Source of the DNA: Streptomyces niveus
GTDB lineage: Bacteria; Actinomycetota; Actinomycetes; Streptomycetales; Streptomycetaceae
Direction of reading: 5' to 3'
DNA length: 64,000 bases
Assembly (NCBI RefSeq): GCF_002009175.1
Contig: NZ_CP018047.1
Coordinates: forward strand, 1,550,001 to 1,614,000
Part shown: positions 25,801-35,239 of the stretch, piece by piece
Layout of the letters: each line of letters begins with the position of its first letter
How positions within the stretch are numbered: position 1 is the first letter of the stretch
The notes under the pieces: model-generated
The model's database searches: none
Told to the model about the DNA's origin: nothing
Seen by the model: the letters and a program-made list of their open reading frames with translations, nothing else
Position numbers and translations under genes: made by a program

Positions 25801-27183
25801 ATGGCAGCGGAGCGCTTGGTGGTCATCGGCGGCGACGCGGCGGGAATGTCCGCCGCGTCGCAGGCCCGCCGGTTCAAGGGGCCCGAGGAGCTGGAGATCG
25901 TCGCCTTCGAGCGCGGCGACTTCGCCTCGTACTCGGCGTGCGGCATCCCGTACTGGGTCGGCGGCGACGTCGAGCGGCGGGACGACCTCGTCGCCCGTAC
26001 GCCGCAGGAGCACCGGGAGCGCGCGATCGATCTGCGGATGCGGACCGAGGTGCTGGAGATCGACACCGACCGCCGGCGGGTCCGCGCCCGGGACCTGGAC
26101 AGCGGGTCCGAAACGTGGACGGGCTTCGACAAGCTGGTGATCGCCACGGGCGCGCGTCCGGTCCGGCCTCCGCTGCCCGGCATCGACGCCCCCGGTGTGC
26201 ACGGCGTGCAGACACTCGGCGACGGCCAGGCGCTGATCGAGACGCTGACCCGCACGAGCGGCGGCGGACGCGCGGTGGTCGTGGGCGCGGGTTACATCGG
26301 CGTCGAGATGGCGGAGGCGCTGCTCAAGCGCGGGTACGAGGTCACCGTCCTGCACCGCGACGAACAGCCCATGGCCACGCTGGACCCGGACATGGGCCGG
26401 CTGGTGCACGAGGCGATGGACGGGCTCGGCATCACCACGGTCGGCGCCGCCGCCGTCACGAAGATCCTCACCGGCGACGACGGCCGGGTCAGGGCGGTCG
26501 CCACGGACGGCGCCGAGTACCCGGCGGACGTCGTGGTGCTCGGTATCGGCGTCCGGCCGGAGACGGCGCTCGCCGAGGCCGCCGGGCTGCCGCTGGGCCC
26601 GCACGGCGGGCTGCTCACCGATCTGTCGATGCGGGTACGCGGCCACGAGGACATCTGGGCGGGCGGCGACTGCGTGGAGGTGCTGGACCTGATCACGGGC
26701 ACCACCCGCCACATCGCGCTGGGCACGCACGCCAACAAGCACGGCCAGATCATCGGCGCCAACGTGGGCGGCGACTACGGCACCTTCCCGGGCGTCGTCG
26801 GCACGGCCGTCAGCAAGGTGTGCGACCGGGAGATCGCCCGTACCGGACTGCGGGAGAAGGACGCCCGCGCGGCGGGACTCCAGTACGTCTCGGCGACCAT
26901 CGAGTCCACGGGGACCGCCGGGTATCTGCCGGGGGCGCGGCTGATGACGGTGAAGATGCTCGCCGAGCGCCGGACGGGCCGGCTGCTCGGCGTGCAGATC
27001 GTGGGCGGCGAGGGCGCCGCGAAGCGGGTGGACATCGCGGCGGTCGCGCTGACGGCGCGGATGACCGTGGAGCAGATGACGGCGCTGGACCTGGGCTACG
27101 CGCCGCCGTTCTCCCCGGTCTGGGACCCGGTCCTGGTGGCGGCCCGCAAGGCGACGGCGGCGGTCCGCAGGGCGGGCTGGTAG
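25801..27183 (+). CDS. CoA-disulfide-reductase/Nox-like FAD oxidoreductase
   Basis: The 460-residue protein has an N-terminal FAD site (VIGGDAAGMSAA), the redox-active Cys47 in SACGIPYW, an NAD(P)H site (VVVGAGYIGVEMAEALL), and GGDCVE. The C-terminal dimerisation domain ends near GYAPPFSPVWDP. This matches CoA-disulfide reductases and NADH oxidases with a single redox Cys. The substrate is not determined by sequence alone. Convergent with hemE (26 bp gap). Confidence 0.85.
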   Translation: MAAERLVVIGGDAAGMSAASQARRFKGPEELEIVAFERGDFASYSACGIPYWVGGDVERRDDLVARTPQEHRERAIDLRMRTEVLEIDTDRRRVRARDLDSGSETWTGFDKLVIATGARPVRPPLPGIDAPGVHGVQTLGDGQALIETLTRTSGGGRAVVVGAGYIGVEMAEALLKRGYEVTVLHRDEQPMATLDPDMGRLVHEAMDGLGITTVGAAAVTKILTGDDGRVRAVATDGAEYPADVVVLGIGVRPETALAEAAGLPLGPHGGLLTDLSMRVRGHEDIWAGGDCVEVLDLITGTTRHIALGTHANKHGQIIGANVGGDYGTFPGVVGTAVSKVCDREIARTGLREKDARAAGLQYVSATIESTGTAGYLPGARLMTVKMLAERRTGRLLGVQIVGGEGAAKRVDIAAVALTARMTVEQMTALDLGYAPPFSPVWDPVLVAARKATAAVRRAGW

Positions 27184-27209
27184 CGGGCGCCGGGTCCTGT
27201 CCGGTGGAT

Positions 27210-28301
27210 CTACCGCGCGGTGCGCGTGTGGACGTACTCCACCAGGCGCGTCAGCGAGTCCGGGTCCATGTTCGGCAGCACGCCGTGGCCCAGATTGAAG
27301 ATGTGGCCCTCCAACCCCTTCGCGGCGTCGAGGACTTCGTCGGCCTTCGTCTCCACCGCCCGCGTGGGGGCGAAGAGGACCGCCGGGTCGAGATTGCCCT
27401 GGAGCGCCTTGCCGGGGCCGACGCGGCGGGCCGCCTCGTCCAGCGGTACGCGCCAGTCGACGCCGACGACGTCCGCGCCCGCCTCGCCCATGAGCCCGAG
27501 CAGCTCGCCCGTACCGACACCGAAGTGGATGCGCGGCACCCCGTACCCGGCGATCATGTCGAAGACCTTGGCCGACGCGGGCATCGCGGAGCGCCGGTAG
27601 TCGGCGGGGGCCAGGGCGCCCACCCAGGAGTCGAAGAGCTGCACGGCGCTGGCGCCCGCCTCGATCTGCACCTTGAGGAAGGCCCCGGTGATGTCCGCGA
27701 GCCGGTCGAGCAGTTCCGCCCACAGCTCCGGGTCGCCGTACATCATGGCCTTGGTGTTCTCGTGGTTACGGGACGGCCCGCCCTCCACGAGGTAACTCGC
27801 GAGGGTGAACGGGGCGCCCGCGAAGCCGATCAGCGGGGTGGACCCCAGCTCGGCGGTGAGCATGCCCATCGCCTCGGTGACGTAGTGGACGTCGTCCGGC
27901 GTCAGGTCGCGCAGCTGCTTGAGGTCGGCGCGCGTGCGGATCGGGTCGGCGACGACGGGGCCGACGCCCGGCTTGATGTCGAGGTCGACGCCGATGGCCT
28001 TGAGCGGGACGACGATGTCGCTGAAGTAGATCGCGGCGTCGACCTCGTGCCTGCGCACCGGCTGGAGCGTGATCTCGGTGACCATGTCCGGCCGCATGCA
28101 CGAATCCAGCATCGCCGTGCCCTCGCGCAGCTTGCGGTACTCGGGCAGCGACCGGCCCGCCTGCCGCATGAACCACACGGGCGTGTGGGGCACGGGCTCG
28201 CGCCTGCACGCCTTCATGAAGGCGGAGTCGCGGGTGGCGAGTGTCGCCGCTGTCGCTGCGGTCTTCGTCGGCTGGCCCGAGGGGCGGTCGTTGGCGCTCA
28301 C
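27210..28301 (-). CDS. hemE: Uroporphyrinogen decarboxylase
   Basis: The 363-residue cytoplasmic enzyme converts uroporphyrinogen III to coproporphyrinogen III. The signature [16 protein letters not shown], the conserved [12 protein letters not shown] and the closing [16 protein letters not shown] are intact. GTG start at 28301. It is separated from hemQ-hemG by two unrelated genes. Confidence 0.95.
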   Translation of the reverse strand: MSANDRPSGQPTKTAATAATLATRDSAFMKACRREPVPHTPVWFMRQAGRSLPEYRKLREGTAMLDSCMRPDMVTEITLQPVRRHEVDAAIYFSDIVVPLKAIGVDLDIKPGVGPVVADPIRTRADLKQLRDLTPDDVHYVTEAMGMLTAELGSTPLIGFAGAPFTLASYLVEGGPSRNHENTKAMMYGDPELWAELLDRLADITGAFLKVQIEAGASAVQLFDSWVGALAPADYRRSAMPASAKVFDMIAGYGVPRIHFGVGTGELLGLMGEAGADVVGVDWRVPLDEAARRVGPGKALQGNLDPAVLFAPTRAVETKADEVLDAAKGLEGHIFNLGHGVLPNMDPDSLTRLVEYVHTRTAR

Positions 28302-28392
28302 GCCCAGAATCTTCGCATGTACACAGAAGCGGCCGGGCCGGGCCGGGTGTCCTTCACCGCACTGGGCGTGCGTTCCGCCTACTCTTCCCCGC

Positions 28393-29067
28393 ATGGCTGC
28401 GGCTCAGGGACAATTTTCTGATCATTCCAACGGCGTCGGAGGTACGGGGGGCAGGGAGGAGGACTCCGTCCCGTCGGCGTTCCGGCTGGCCGTCGAATCA
28501 CTGAGGACGGCGCGGCTGCGCCCCGAGATGGAGATCGACCCGACCAAGCCGCCGGGGCGGCTCGCGCCGCACGCGTACGCGCTGGAGGCGGCGGTCGTCC
28601 AGGGGGACGACGACCTGGCCGACGGCAGACTCGTCCTCCTCCACGACCCCGACGGGCACGACGCCTGGCAGGGCACGTTCCGGCTGGTGACACTCGTGCG
28701 GGCGGAGCTGGAGCCCGAGATGGCGGCGGACCCGCTGCTGCCGGAGGTCTGCTGGTCGTGGCTGACCGGGGCGCTGGAGGCGCGCGGCCTGTCGTACGGG
28801 GAGCCGAGCGGCACGGTCACGCGTGCGGGGTCGCACTACTTCGGCGGGCTCTCGGAGCGCCGTCCGGTGACGCAGATCGAGATCCGCGCGTCCTGGACAC
28901 CACGCGAGGGCATGGGGGGAGTCCCGGACTCGGCAACGCACTTGGCCGCCTGGTGCGATCTGCTGTGCCAGCTCGCGGGCCTGCCGCCGGCGGCCCCGAC
29001 GGGACCCACCGAGCCGGGCGCGGGTGTGGTCACACTCCCCCAGCGCCGGGGTCCGCAGGCGCGGTAG
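28393..29067 (+). CDS. DUF3000 protein
   Basis: This 224-residue protein is of the DUF3000 family found in actinobacteria: [81 protein letters not shown] and RASWTP. No catalytic motif is visible. It diverges from hemE across 91 bp and precedes whiI. Confidence 0.85.
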   Translation: MAAAQGQFSDHSNGVGGTGGREEDSVPSAFRLAVESLRTARLRPEMEIDPTKPPGRLAPHAYALEAAVVQGDDDLADGRLVLLHDPDGHDAWQGTFRLVTLVRAELEPEMAADPLLPEVCWSWLTGALEARGLSYGEPSGTVTRAGSHYFGGLSERRPVTQIEIRASWTPREGMGGVPDSATHLAAWCDLLCQLAGLPPAAPTGPTEPGAGVVTLPQRRGPQAR

Positions 29068-29152
29068 ACGAGGGCGTTCGGGCGGGTCCACGGGGGCCCG
29101 TCCGGTGGCCGGTTTTCGTTCGACCAATGAGGGGACCACTCGTAAGATGATC

Positions 29153-29199
29153 GATCACGCTTCCGAATTGCCCGAATTGTTACTCACCAATTCGTGATC
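29153..29199. promoter_or_regulatory. AT-rich region with inverted repeat upstream of whiI
   Basis: GATCACG (29153-29159) pairs with CGTGATC (29193-29199). Inside are three AATT-type blocks, giving an island of unusually low GC, 114 bp before the start codon. It is the most promoter-like part of the 245-bp gap. Any regulator is unknown. Confidence 0.4.
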
Positions 29200-29312
29200 A
29201 TTCTCTAAAGGCGGGGACGGTTGCTGCCGAAGAGGTCAATGACCCTTCAAGCACGGTTCGCCCCCGGCTTCATCCCCGAGCCGGCCCGTCCCGCACCTTC
29301 CCAGGAGGCCTG

Positions 29313-29972
29313 GTGTCCGTTCTCCTCGAGCAGCCCGCAAGCCTGGTCGCCTACCGCCCGAACAAGCCGACGGCCATGGTCGTCGTGGCCGATCCTCGCG
29401 TACGCTCCACCGTCACCCGCCACCTGTGGGCGCTCGGAGTACGTGACGTCATCGAGGCTTCGTCCATCGCGGAGGCGCGTCCCCGCGTCGGCAATCCACG
29501 CGACATCTGCGTGGCCGACGTCCACCTGCCCGACGGTTCCGGGCTGACCCTGCTGTCCGAGACCCGGGCAGCGGGCTGGCCCAACGGCCTCGCCCTCTCC
29601 GCCGCCGACGACATCGGCGCGGTGCGCAACGCCCTCGCGGGCGGAGTCAAGGGCTACGTCGTGACCGGAACCCGTACGAATATCGGCCACCCCGGCCGCC
29701 CCGGCGCCGCACCCATCGGCGCGGGACCCCGTATGCACCGCCGCCCCCCGGGTACCCCGAGCCACCCGGGCGGCTACCGCGAGCTCTCCGGCCGTGAGGT
29801 CGAGGTGCTCAGGCTGGTCGCCGAAGGCCAGTCGAACAAGGCGATCGGCGTCTCCATGGGCCTGTCGGCCCTGACCGTCAAGAGCCACCTCGCCCGCATC
29901 GCGCGCAAGCTCGGCACGGGCGACCGGGCGGGAATGGTCGCCGTGGCCCTCCGTACCGGAATCATTCACTGA
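29313..29972 (+). CDS. whiI: Orphan response regulator WhiI (sporulation)
   Basis: A 219-residue protein with a receiver domain (about 20-125) and a C-terminal LuxR/NarL HTH (LSGREVEVLRLVAEGQSNKAIGVSMGLSALTVKSHLARI). The receiver is degenerate: the paired acid residues are reduced to one (VVADPRV, Asp27), and the invariant Lys of YxxK is Thr118 (GYVVT), though Asp69 (VADVHLPDGSG) and Ser96 remain. That matches the known description of WhiI, needed for late sporulation in aerial hyphae. No sensor kinase gene is adjacent. GTG start after AGGAGG. Identification also rests on its place between hemE/DUF3000 and RNase D. Confidence 0.82.
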   Translation: MSVLLEQPASLVAYRPNKPTAMVVVADPRVRSTVTRHLWALGVRDVIEASSIAEARPRVGNPRDICVADVHLPDGSGLTLLSETRAAGWPNGLALSAADDIGAVRNALAGGVKGYVVTGTRTNIGHPGRPGAAPIGAGPRMHRRPPGTPSHPGGYRELSGREVEVLRLVAEGQSNKAIGVSMGLSALTVKSHLARIARKLGTGDRAGMVAVALRTGIIH

Positions 29973-30002
29973 CCGGTTTCACCCGCCCCACCGGCCGCAT
30001 CG

Positions 30003-30030
30003 CCCGCCGACGGAACGTTCCGTCGGCGGG
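30003..30030 (+). terminator. 28-bp perfect palindrome after whiI
   Basis: Two 14-nt arms (30003-30016 and 30017-30030) pair perfectly with no loop, 30 bp after the whiI stop and 29 bp before the rnd start. It may be a terminator or the binding site of a dimeric protein. Confidence 0.6.
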
Positions 30031-30059
30031 CGGCGTCCGTTCACAGATACCCTTGACAC

Positions 30060-31343
30060 GTGACCGACGCCCAAGAGACCGCAGCAGACCCAGCACTGCG
30101 AACCACCGGGGGCGCTCCCCCGGACGACGTCGAAACGGCGCCGATCCCTTTGTTGGAGCCTCGCGAAGGCATTCCGCCGGTGGTCGCCACCGACGAAGCG
30201 CTCGCCGAGGTGATCGCTTCCTTCGCCGCGGGCACGGGCCCGCTGGCCGTCGACGCCGAGCGGGCGTCCGGCTACCGCTACGGGCAGAGCGCCTATCTGG
30301 TCCAGCTGCGCCGCGAGGGCGCGGGCACGGCGCTCATCGATCCCGTCGGCTGCCCCGACCTCTCCGCCCTCGGCGACGTACTCGCCGACACCGAGTGGAT
30401 CCTGCACGCCGCCACGCAGGACCTTCCGTGTCTCAGGGAAATAGGCATGCGCCCCACGCGGCTGTTCGACACCGAGCTGGCAGGGCGGCTCGCGGGCTTC
30501 CCGCGCGTCGGCCTCGGCGCGATGGTCGAGAACGTACTCGGGTTCGCCCTGGAGAAGGGCCACTCCGCCGTCGACTGGTCGACCAGGCCACTGCCGGAGC
30601 CGTGGCTGCGGTACGCCGCGCTCGACGTCGAGCTGCTGGTCGATCTGCGCAACGCGCTGGAGAAAGAGCTGGACCGGCAGAACAAGCTGGACTGGGCCTG
30701 GCAGGAGTTCGACGCGATCGCGTCCGCCCCGCCGCCGCCTCCGCGCAAGGACCCGTGGCGCCGTACGTCCGGCATGCACAAGGTCCGGCGGCGCCGGCAG
30801 ATGGCGGTCGTACGGGAGCTGTGGAACACCCGCGACCAGGCCGCCCAGCGGCGCGACGTCTCCCCCGGCAAGGTCCTCAGCGACGGCGCGATCATCGAGG
30901 CCGCGCTGGCGCTGCCGCTGAACGTGCAGGCCCTGACCGCGCTGCCCGGCTTCGGGCACCGGATGGGGCGGCGCGCGCTCGAACAGTGGCAGACGGCGAT
31001 CGACCGGGCGAAGTCGCTGCCCGACACGGAGCTGCCGCAGCCCGGACAGCCGCTGAACGGTCCGCCGCCGCCACGTTCGTGGGCGGACAAGGACCCGGAG
31101 GCCGCGGCCCGGCTCTCGGCCGCCCGCGCCTCGGTGACGGCGCTCGCGGAGCGGCTGAACATGCCGCAGGAGAACCTGATCACGCCGGACACCGTGCGAC
31201 GGGTCTGCTGGGAGCCGCCGGCGGAGCGGAGCGTGGAGGCGGTGTCGGAGGCGTTGGCCGCGTATGGGGCGCGGCGGTGGCAGGTGGAGCAGGTGGCGCC
31301 GTTGCTGGCGCGGGCGCTGGGGGCGACGGCTGCGACGGGGTGA
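30060..31343 (+). CDS. rnd: Ribonuclease D-family 3'-5' exonuclease with HRDC domain
   Basis: The 427-residue protein carries the DEDDy exonuclease residues: AVDAERASG (Asp, Glu), HAATQDLPCL (Asp) and YAALDVELL (Tyr, Asp). An HRDC-like helical domain follows (VRELWNTRDQAAQRRDVSPGKVLSD), then a C-terminal extension. RNase D trims the 3' ends of tRNA precursors. GTG start at 30060, with a short upstream region containing a palindrome. Confidence 0.9.
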   Translation: MTDAQETAADPALRTTGGAPPDDVETAPIPLLEPREGIPPVVATDEALAEVIASFAAGTGPLAVDAERASGYRYGQSAYLVQLRREGAGTALIDPVGCPDLSALGDVLADTEWILHAATQDLPCLREIGMRPTRLFDTELAGRLAGFPRVGLGAMVENVLGFALEKGHSAVDWSTRPLPEPWLRYAALDVELLVDLRNALEKELDRQNKLDWAWQEFDAIASAPPPPPRKDPWRRTSGMHKVRRRRQMAVVRELWNTRDQAAQRRDVSPGKVLSDGAIIEAALALPLNVQALTALPGFGHRMGRRALEQWQTAIDRAKSLPDTELPQPGQPLNGPPPPRSWADKDPEAAARLSAARASVTALAERLNMPQENLITPDTVRRVCWEPPAERSVEAVSEALAAYGARRWQVEQVAPLLARALGATAATG

Positions 31344-31344
31344 C

Positions 31345-31524
31345 GGTTCTTTGACCGGTGCCGGCCGGTGGTCGGGCTTTGGCCTCAATCGCCGGCCGGG
31401 CTTGGGTGGTGCGGGGTCGTTTTGACCGGTGCCGCCCGGTGGGCGGTTGTCCTCAATCGCCGGCCGGGCTTGAAATGCGCCCGGTTGGTGCGGGTCGGGG
31501 GCCGGGTGCCGTTCCGGGGTCATG
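31345..31524. repeat. Intergenic repeat block left of fadA, inverted relative to 35240-35437
   Basis: This block contains two tandem units, each with a repeat core (31381-31403 and 31449-31471) preceded by TTTGACCGGTGCCG. Read in reverse complement, 35340-35437 is nearly the same as 31380-31478. The similarity resumes at about 31480-31524 (GGTTGGTGCGGGTCGGGG and GGGGTCATG) and after the 31525-31619 insertion (TCCGGAGGCCCCGAACCCCG from 31620). Beyond 31640 there is no clear feature until the fadA ribosome site. Confidence 0.85.
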
Positions 31525-31525
31525 C

Positions 31526-31610
31526 CCGGACGGCGTGATTTACGGCGCGTGAACAAGATGGGTCAGCGGGTCCAACGAACGGGACACGCGCCGTAAATCA
31601 CGCCGTCCGG
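31526..31610. mobile_element. 85-bp palindromic insertion with 26-bp inverted ends (MITE-like)
   Basis: The ends (31526-31551 and 31585-31610) are perfectly complementary 26-mers around a 33-nt centre. The companion repeat at 35257/35258 runs straight from GGGGTCATG to TCCGGAGG, while this copy has about 95 bp (31525-31619) in between, so the palindrome appears inserted. No transposase is inside and no clear target duplication is seen. A stable stem used for transcription termination is the other reading. Confidence 0.6.
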
Positions 31611-31807
31611 ACACACCCCTCCGGAGGCCCCGAACCCCGACCGCGGCAACGAACCCGCAACCCGGACCCCGCGCCCCGGAAGGGCCCCGCCGCCGTGACC
31701 CGCGGAACACCCCCCGGCCCTGTGCAAGTGCGGTTACCCGTAAGTAGCATAGGATCGGAAAGCGCGCCCGCAGCAGAGTCACCCCCGCACCCTGGAGGAG
31801 AGCCATC

Positions 31808-33028
31808 GTGCCTCGTACCATCAGGGATGTCGTCTTCGTCGACGGCGTCCGCACCCCGTTCGGCAAGGCGGGCCCGAAGGGCATCTACCACGAGACCCGG
31901 GCCGACGACCTGGTCGTGAAGGCGATCCGGGAGCTGCTGCGCCGCAACCCGGACCTCGACCCCGCGAAGATCGACGAGGTCGCCATCGCCGCGACCACGC
32001 AGATCGGTGACCAGGGCCTGACCATCGGCCGTACCGCCGGCATCCTCGCCGGGCTGCCGCAGTCCGTCCCCGGCTACTCCATCGACCGCATGTGCGCGGG
32101 CGCGATGACCGCCGTGACGACCACCGCCGGCTCCATCGCCTTCGGCGCGTACGACATCGTCGTCGCCGGCGGTGTCGAGCACATGGGCCGCCACCCGATG
32201 GGCGAGGGCGTCGACCCGAACCCGCGCTTCGTCTCGGAGAAGCTCGTCGACGAGTCGGCCCTGTTCATGGGCATGACGGCAGAGAACCTGCACGACCGCT
32301 TCCCGCACATCACCAAGCAGCGCGCCGACGAGTACGCCGTGCGCTCGCAGGAGAAGGCCGCCAAGGCCTACGCGAACGGCAAGATCCAGCAGGACCTCGT
32401 GCCGATCTCCGTACGCCGCACCAGCCCCGAGGGCGGCGAGACGGGCTGGGGCCTGGCGACCGAGGACGAGCCGATGCGCCCCGGCACCACGCTGGACTCG
32501 CTGGCCGGTCTCAAGACGCCGTTCCGCCCGCACGGCCGTGTCACGGCCGGCAACGCGGCGGGCCTCAACGACGGTGCCACCGCCTCGCTGATCGCCTCCG
32601 AGGAGTTCGCACGCGAGGCCGGGCTGCCGGTCAGGATGCGCCTCGTGAGCTACGCGTACGTGGGCGTCGAGCCCGAGGTCATGGGCTTCGGTCCGATCCC
32701 GTCGACCGAGAAGGCCCTCGCCAAGGCCGGTCTGTCGATCGGTGACATCGGCCTGTTCGAGATCAACGAGGCTTTCGCCGTACAGGTGTTGGCCTTCCTC
32801 GACCACTACGGCATCGCCGACGACGATCCGCGCGTCAACCAGTACGGCGGCGCCATCGCGTACGGCCACCCGCTCGCGTCCTCCGGCGTACGGCTGATGA
32901 CGCAGCTGGCGCGGCAGTTCGAGGAGCAGCCGCAGGTCCGCTACGGCATCACCACCATGTGCGTCGGCTTCGGCATGGGCGCGACGGTCGTCTGGGAGAA
33001 CCCGCACTTCGACGGAGGAAACAAGTGA
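31808..33028 (+). CDS. fadA: Thiolase (acetyl-CoA C-acyltransferase)
   Basis: The 406-residue enzyme does the last step of beta-oxidation, cleaving 3-ketoacyl-CoA with CoA. It has the acylated Cys in SIDRMCAGAMTA, the INEAFAVQ block, AIAYGHPLASSG (active His) and the second Cys in TTMCVGFGMGA. The GTG start follows GGAGGAGAG. It overlaps fadB by 4 bp (GTGA), so the two subunits are coupled. Confidence 0.94.
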   Translation: MPRTIRDVVFVDGVRTPFGKAGPKGIYHETRADDLVVKAIRELLRRNPDLDPAKIDEVAIAATTQIGDQGLTIGRTAGILAGLPQSVPGYSIDRMCAGAMTAVTTTAGSIAFGAYDIVVAGGVEHMGRHPMGEGVDPNPRFVSEKLVDESALFMGMTAENLHDRFPHITKQRADEYAVRSQEKAAKAYANGKIQQDLVPISVRRTSPEGGETGWGLATEDEPMRPGTTLDSLAGLKTPFRPHGRVTAGNAAGLNDGATASLIASEEFAREAGLPVRMRLVSYAYVGVEPEVMGFGPIPSTEKALAKAGLSIGDIGLFEINEAFAVQVLAFLDHYGIADDDPRVNQYGGAIAYGHPLASSGVRLMTQLARQFEEQPQVRYGITTMCVGFGMGATVVWENPHFDGGNK

Positions 33029-35151
33029 GCACCGCTGAACTCCTGAAGGGCGCGGCCGAGCTGTTCCCGGACGAGGTCGTCACCCAGGCGCACGTACGCC
33101 ACATCGAACTCCCCGGCGGCGTGGGCACGTTCGCGCTCATCACGCTGGACAACGGCCTGGACCACACGAAGCCGACGACGTTCGGCCCGCAGTCGCTCGC
33201 CAATGTGGACGCGGCGATCGACCAGGTCGAGGCCGAGGCCGCCGAGGGCAAGATCGTCGGTGTCGGTGTCACCGGCAAGCCGTTCATCTTCGCCGTCGGC
33301 GCCGACCTCAAGGGCGTCGAGCTGCTGAAGCGGCACGAGGACGCGCTGGCCATCGGCAAGGGCGGCCACGACGTCTTCAAGCGGCTGGCCGCGCTCGCGG
33401 TGCCGACGTTCGCGTACTACAACGGCGCCGCGATGGGCGGTGGCGTCGAGATCGGGCTGCACTGCTCGTACCGCACCGTCTCCGCCGCGCTGCCCGCGTT
33501 CTCGCTGCCCGAGGTCTTCCTCGGTCTCGTTCCGGGCTGGGGCGGCTGCACGCTGCTGCCGAACCTGATCGGTGCCGACCGCGCGGTCACGGTGATCATC
33601 GAGAACTCGCTCAACCAGAACAAGCAGCTCAAGGGCGCGCAGGTCTACGAACTGGGCATCGCCGACGCCCTGTTCGAGGGTGCGGACTTCCTGGAGCAGT
33701 CGCTGCTGTGGACCGCCTCGGTCCTGAGCGGCGAGCTGAAGGTGAAGCGTGCCGAGATCGACCGGGGCGCGGCCTGGGACCAGGCCGTCGAGCGCGGCAG
33801 GTTCGTCGCCGACTCAAAGGTGCACGGCGCTGCTCCGGCCGCCTACCGGGCGCTGGAGATCATCGCCGCCGCCAAGGACGGTGACCTCCAGGCGGGTTAC
33901 GACGCCGAGGACACCGCGCTCGCCGACCTGATCATGGGCGGTGAACTGCGGTCCGGGATCTACGCGTTCAACCTCGTGCAGCGGCGCGCCAAGCGCCCGG
34001 CCGGTGCGCCCGACAAGTCACTGGCACGGCCCGTCACCAAGGTCGGCGTGGTCGGCGCCGGTCTGATGGCCTCTCAGCTGGCGCTGCTGTTCCTGCGCCG
34101 GCTCGAGGTGCCGGTGGTGCTGACGGACATCGACCAGGAGCGGATCGACAAGGGTGTGGGCTACGTCCACGCCGAGATCGACAAGCTGCTCGGCAAGGGC
34201 AGGATCAACCAGGACAAGGCCAACCGCTACAAGGGTCTGGTCACCGGGGTCCTGGACAAGGCGGACGGTTTCGCCGACGCCGACTTCGTCATCGAGGCCG
34301 TCTTCGAGGAGATGGGCGTCAAGCAGCAGGTGTTCGCGGAGATCGAGGCGGTCGCCCCGGCGCACGCGATCCTCGCGACCAACACGTCTTCGCTGTCGGT
34401 GTCGGAGATGGCGTCGAAGCTGAAGAACCCGGAGCGGGTCGTCGGCTTCCACTTCTTCAACCCGGTGGCGATCCTGCCGCTGCTGGAGATCGTGCGGGGC
34501 GAGCAGACCGATGACGCTTCGCTGGCGACGGCGTTCGGTGTCGCGAAGAAGCTGAAGAAGAGCGCGGTGCTGGTGAAGGACGCCCCGGCGTTCGTCGTCA
34601 ACCGCATCCTCACCCGCTTCATGGGCGAGATCCAGAACGTCATCGACGAGGGCACCCCGGTCGCCGTCGCGGAGCGGGCGGTCGAGCCGCTGGGGCTGCC
34701 GATGTCGCCGCTGGTCCTGCTCGAACTGGTCGGCCCCGCGATCGGCCTGCATGTCTCCGAGACCCTCAACCGGGCCTTCCCGGACCGCTTCACGGTCTCG
34801 CAGAATCTGGCGGCCGTGGTGAAGGCGGGCAAGCGGGGCTTCTACGTCCACGACTCGGGCAAGCCGGAGCTGGACCCGGAGGTCGTGGCGCTGCTCGAGC
34901 AGGGCGACACGGTGCTGACGGAGGAGCAGACGCGGGCGCGTGTGCTCGACGCCGTGGCGCAGGAAATCGGCCTGATGCTGGACGAGGACGTCGTGGCCGA
35001 GGCCCAGGACATCGACCTGTGCCTGCTGACCGGCGCGGGCTGGCCGTTCCATCTGGGCGGTATCACGCCGTACTTGGACCGTGAGGGCGTCTCGGAGCGG
35101 GTGAACGGGAAGAAGTTCCTGGAGCCGGGGGTCGCGAGCGTCCCGGTGTAG
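33025..35151 (+). CDS. fadB: 3-hydroxyacyl-CoA dehydrogenase/enoyl-CoA hydratase
   Basis: The 708-residue bifunctional enzyme has an N-terminal crotonase domain (about 1-200; FAVGADLKG and MGGGVEIGLHC form the oxyanion hole region) and an NAD-binding dehydrogenase domain from about 333 (VGVVGAGLMASQLALLFL), with the conserved HFFNPV and NRIL motifs. It hydrates enoyl-CoA and oxidises the product for FadA. GTG start inside the fadA stop. A terminator follows. Confidence 0.94.
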   Translation: MSTAELLKGAAELFPDEVVTQAHVRHIELPGGVGTFALITLDNGLDHTKPTTFGPQSLANVDAAIDQVEAEAAEGKIVGVGVTGKPFIFAVGADLKGVELLKRHEDALAIGKGGHDVFKRLAALAVPTFAYYNGAAMGGGVEIGLHCSYRTVSAALPAFSLPEVFLGLVPGWGGCTLLPNLIGADRAVTVIIENSLNQNKQLKGAQVYELGIADALFEGADFLEQSLLWTASVLSGELKVKRAEIDRGAAWDQAVERGRFVADSKVHGAAPAAYRALEIIAAAKDGDLQAGYDAEDTALADLIMGGELRSGIYAFNLVQRRAKRPAGAPDKSLARPVTKVGVVGAGLMASQLALLFLRRLEVPVVLTDIDQERIDKGVGYVHAEIDKLLGKGRINQDKANRYKGLVTGVLDKADGFADADFVIEAVFEEMGVKQQVFAEIEAVAPAHAILATNTSSLSVSEMASKLKNPERVVGFHFFNPVAILPLLEIVRGEQTDDASLATAFGVAKKLKKSAVLVKDAPAFVVNRILTRFMGEIQNVIDEGTPVAVAERAVEPLGLPMSPLVLLELVGPAIGLHVSETLNRAFPDRFTVSQNLAAVVKAGKRGFYVHDSGKPELDPEVVALLEQGDTVLTEEQTRARVLDAVAQEIGLMLDEDVVAEAQDIDLCLLTGAGWPFHLGGITPYLDREGVSERVNGKKFLEPGVASVPV

Positions 35152-35168
35152 CGGACGAAGCGAGTGAC

Positions 35169-35198
35169 GGGGCCGGGCGGATCCTTCCGCCCGGCCCC
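35169..35198 (+). terminator. Terminator of the fadAB operon
   Basis: A perfect 12-bp GC stem (35169-35180 with 35187-35198) and a 6-nt loop lie 17 bp after the fadB stop. Confidence 0.85.
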
Positions 35199-35239
35199 GC
35201 CTGCGTGCCGGGTGGGTTGCGGTTGTCGGGTGGGGGGCG

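Noticed and set aside
25450..27723. 757-codon minus-strand frame
   Set aside because: Runs across three recognised genes on both strands and has no domain; shadow.
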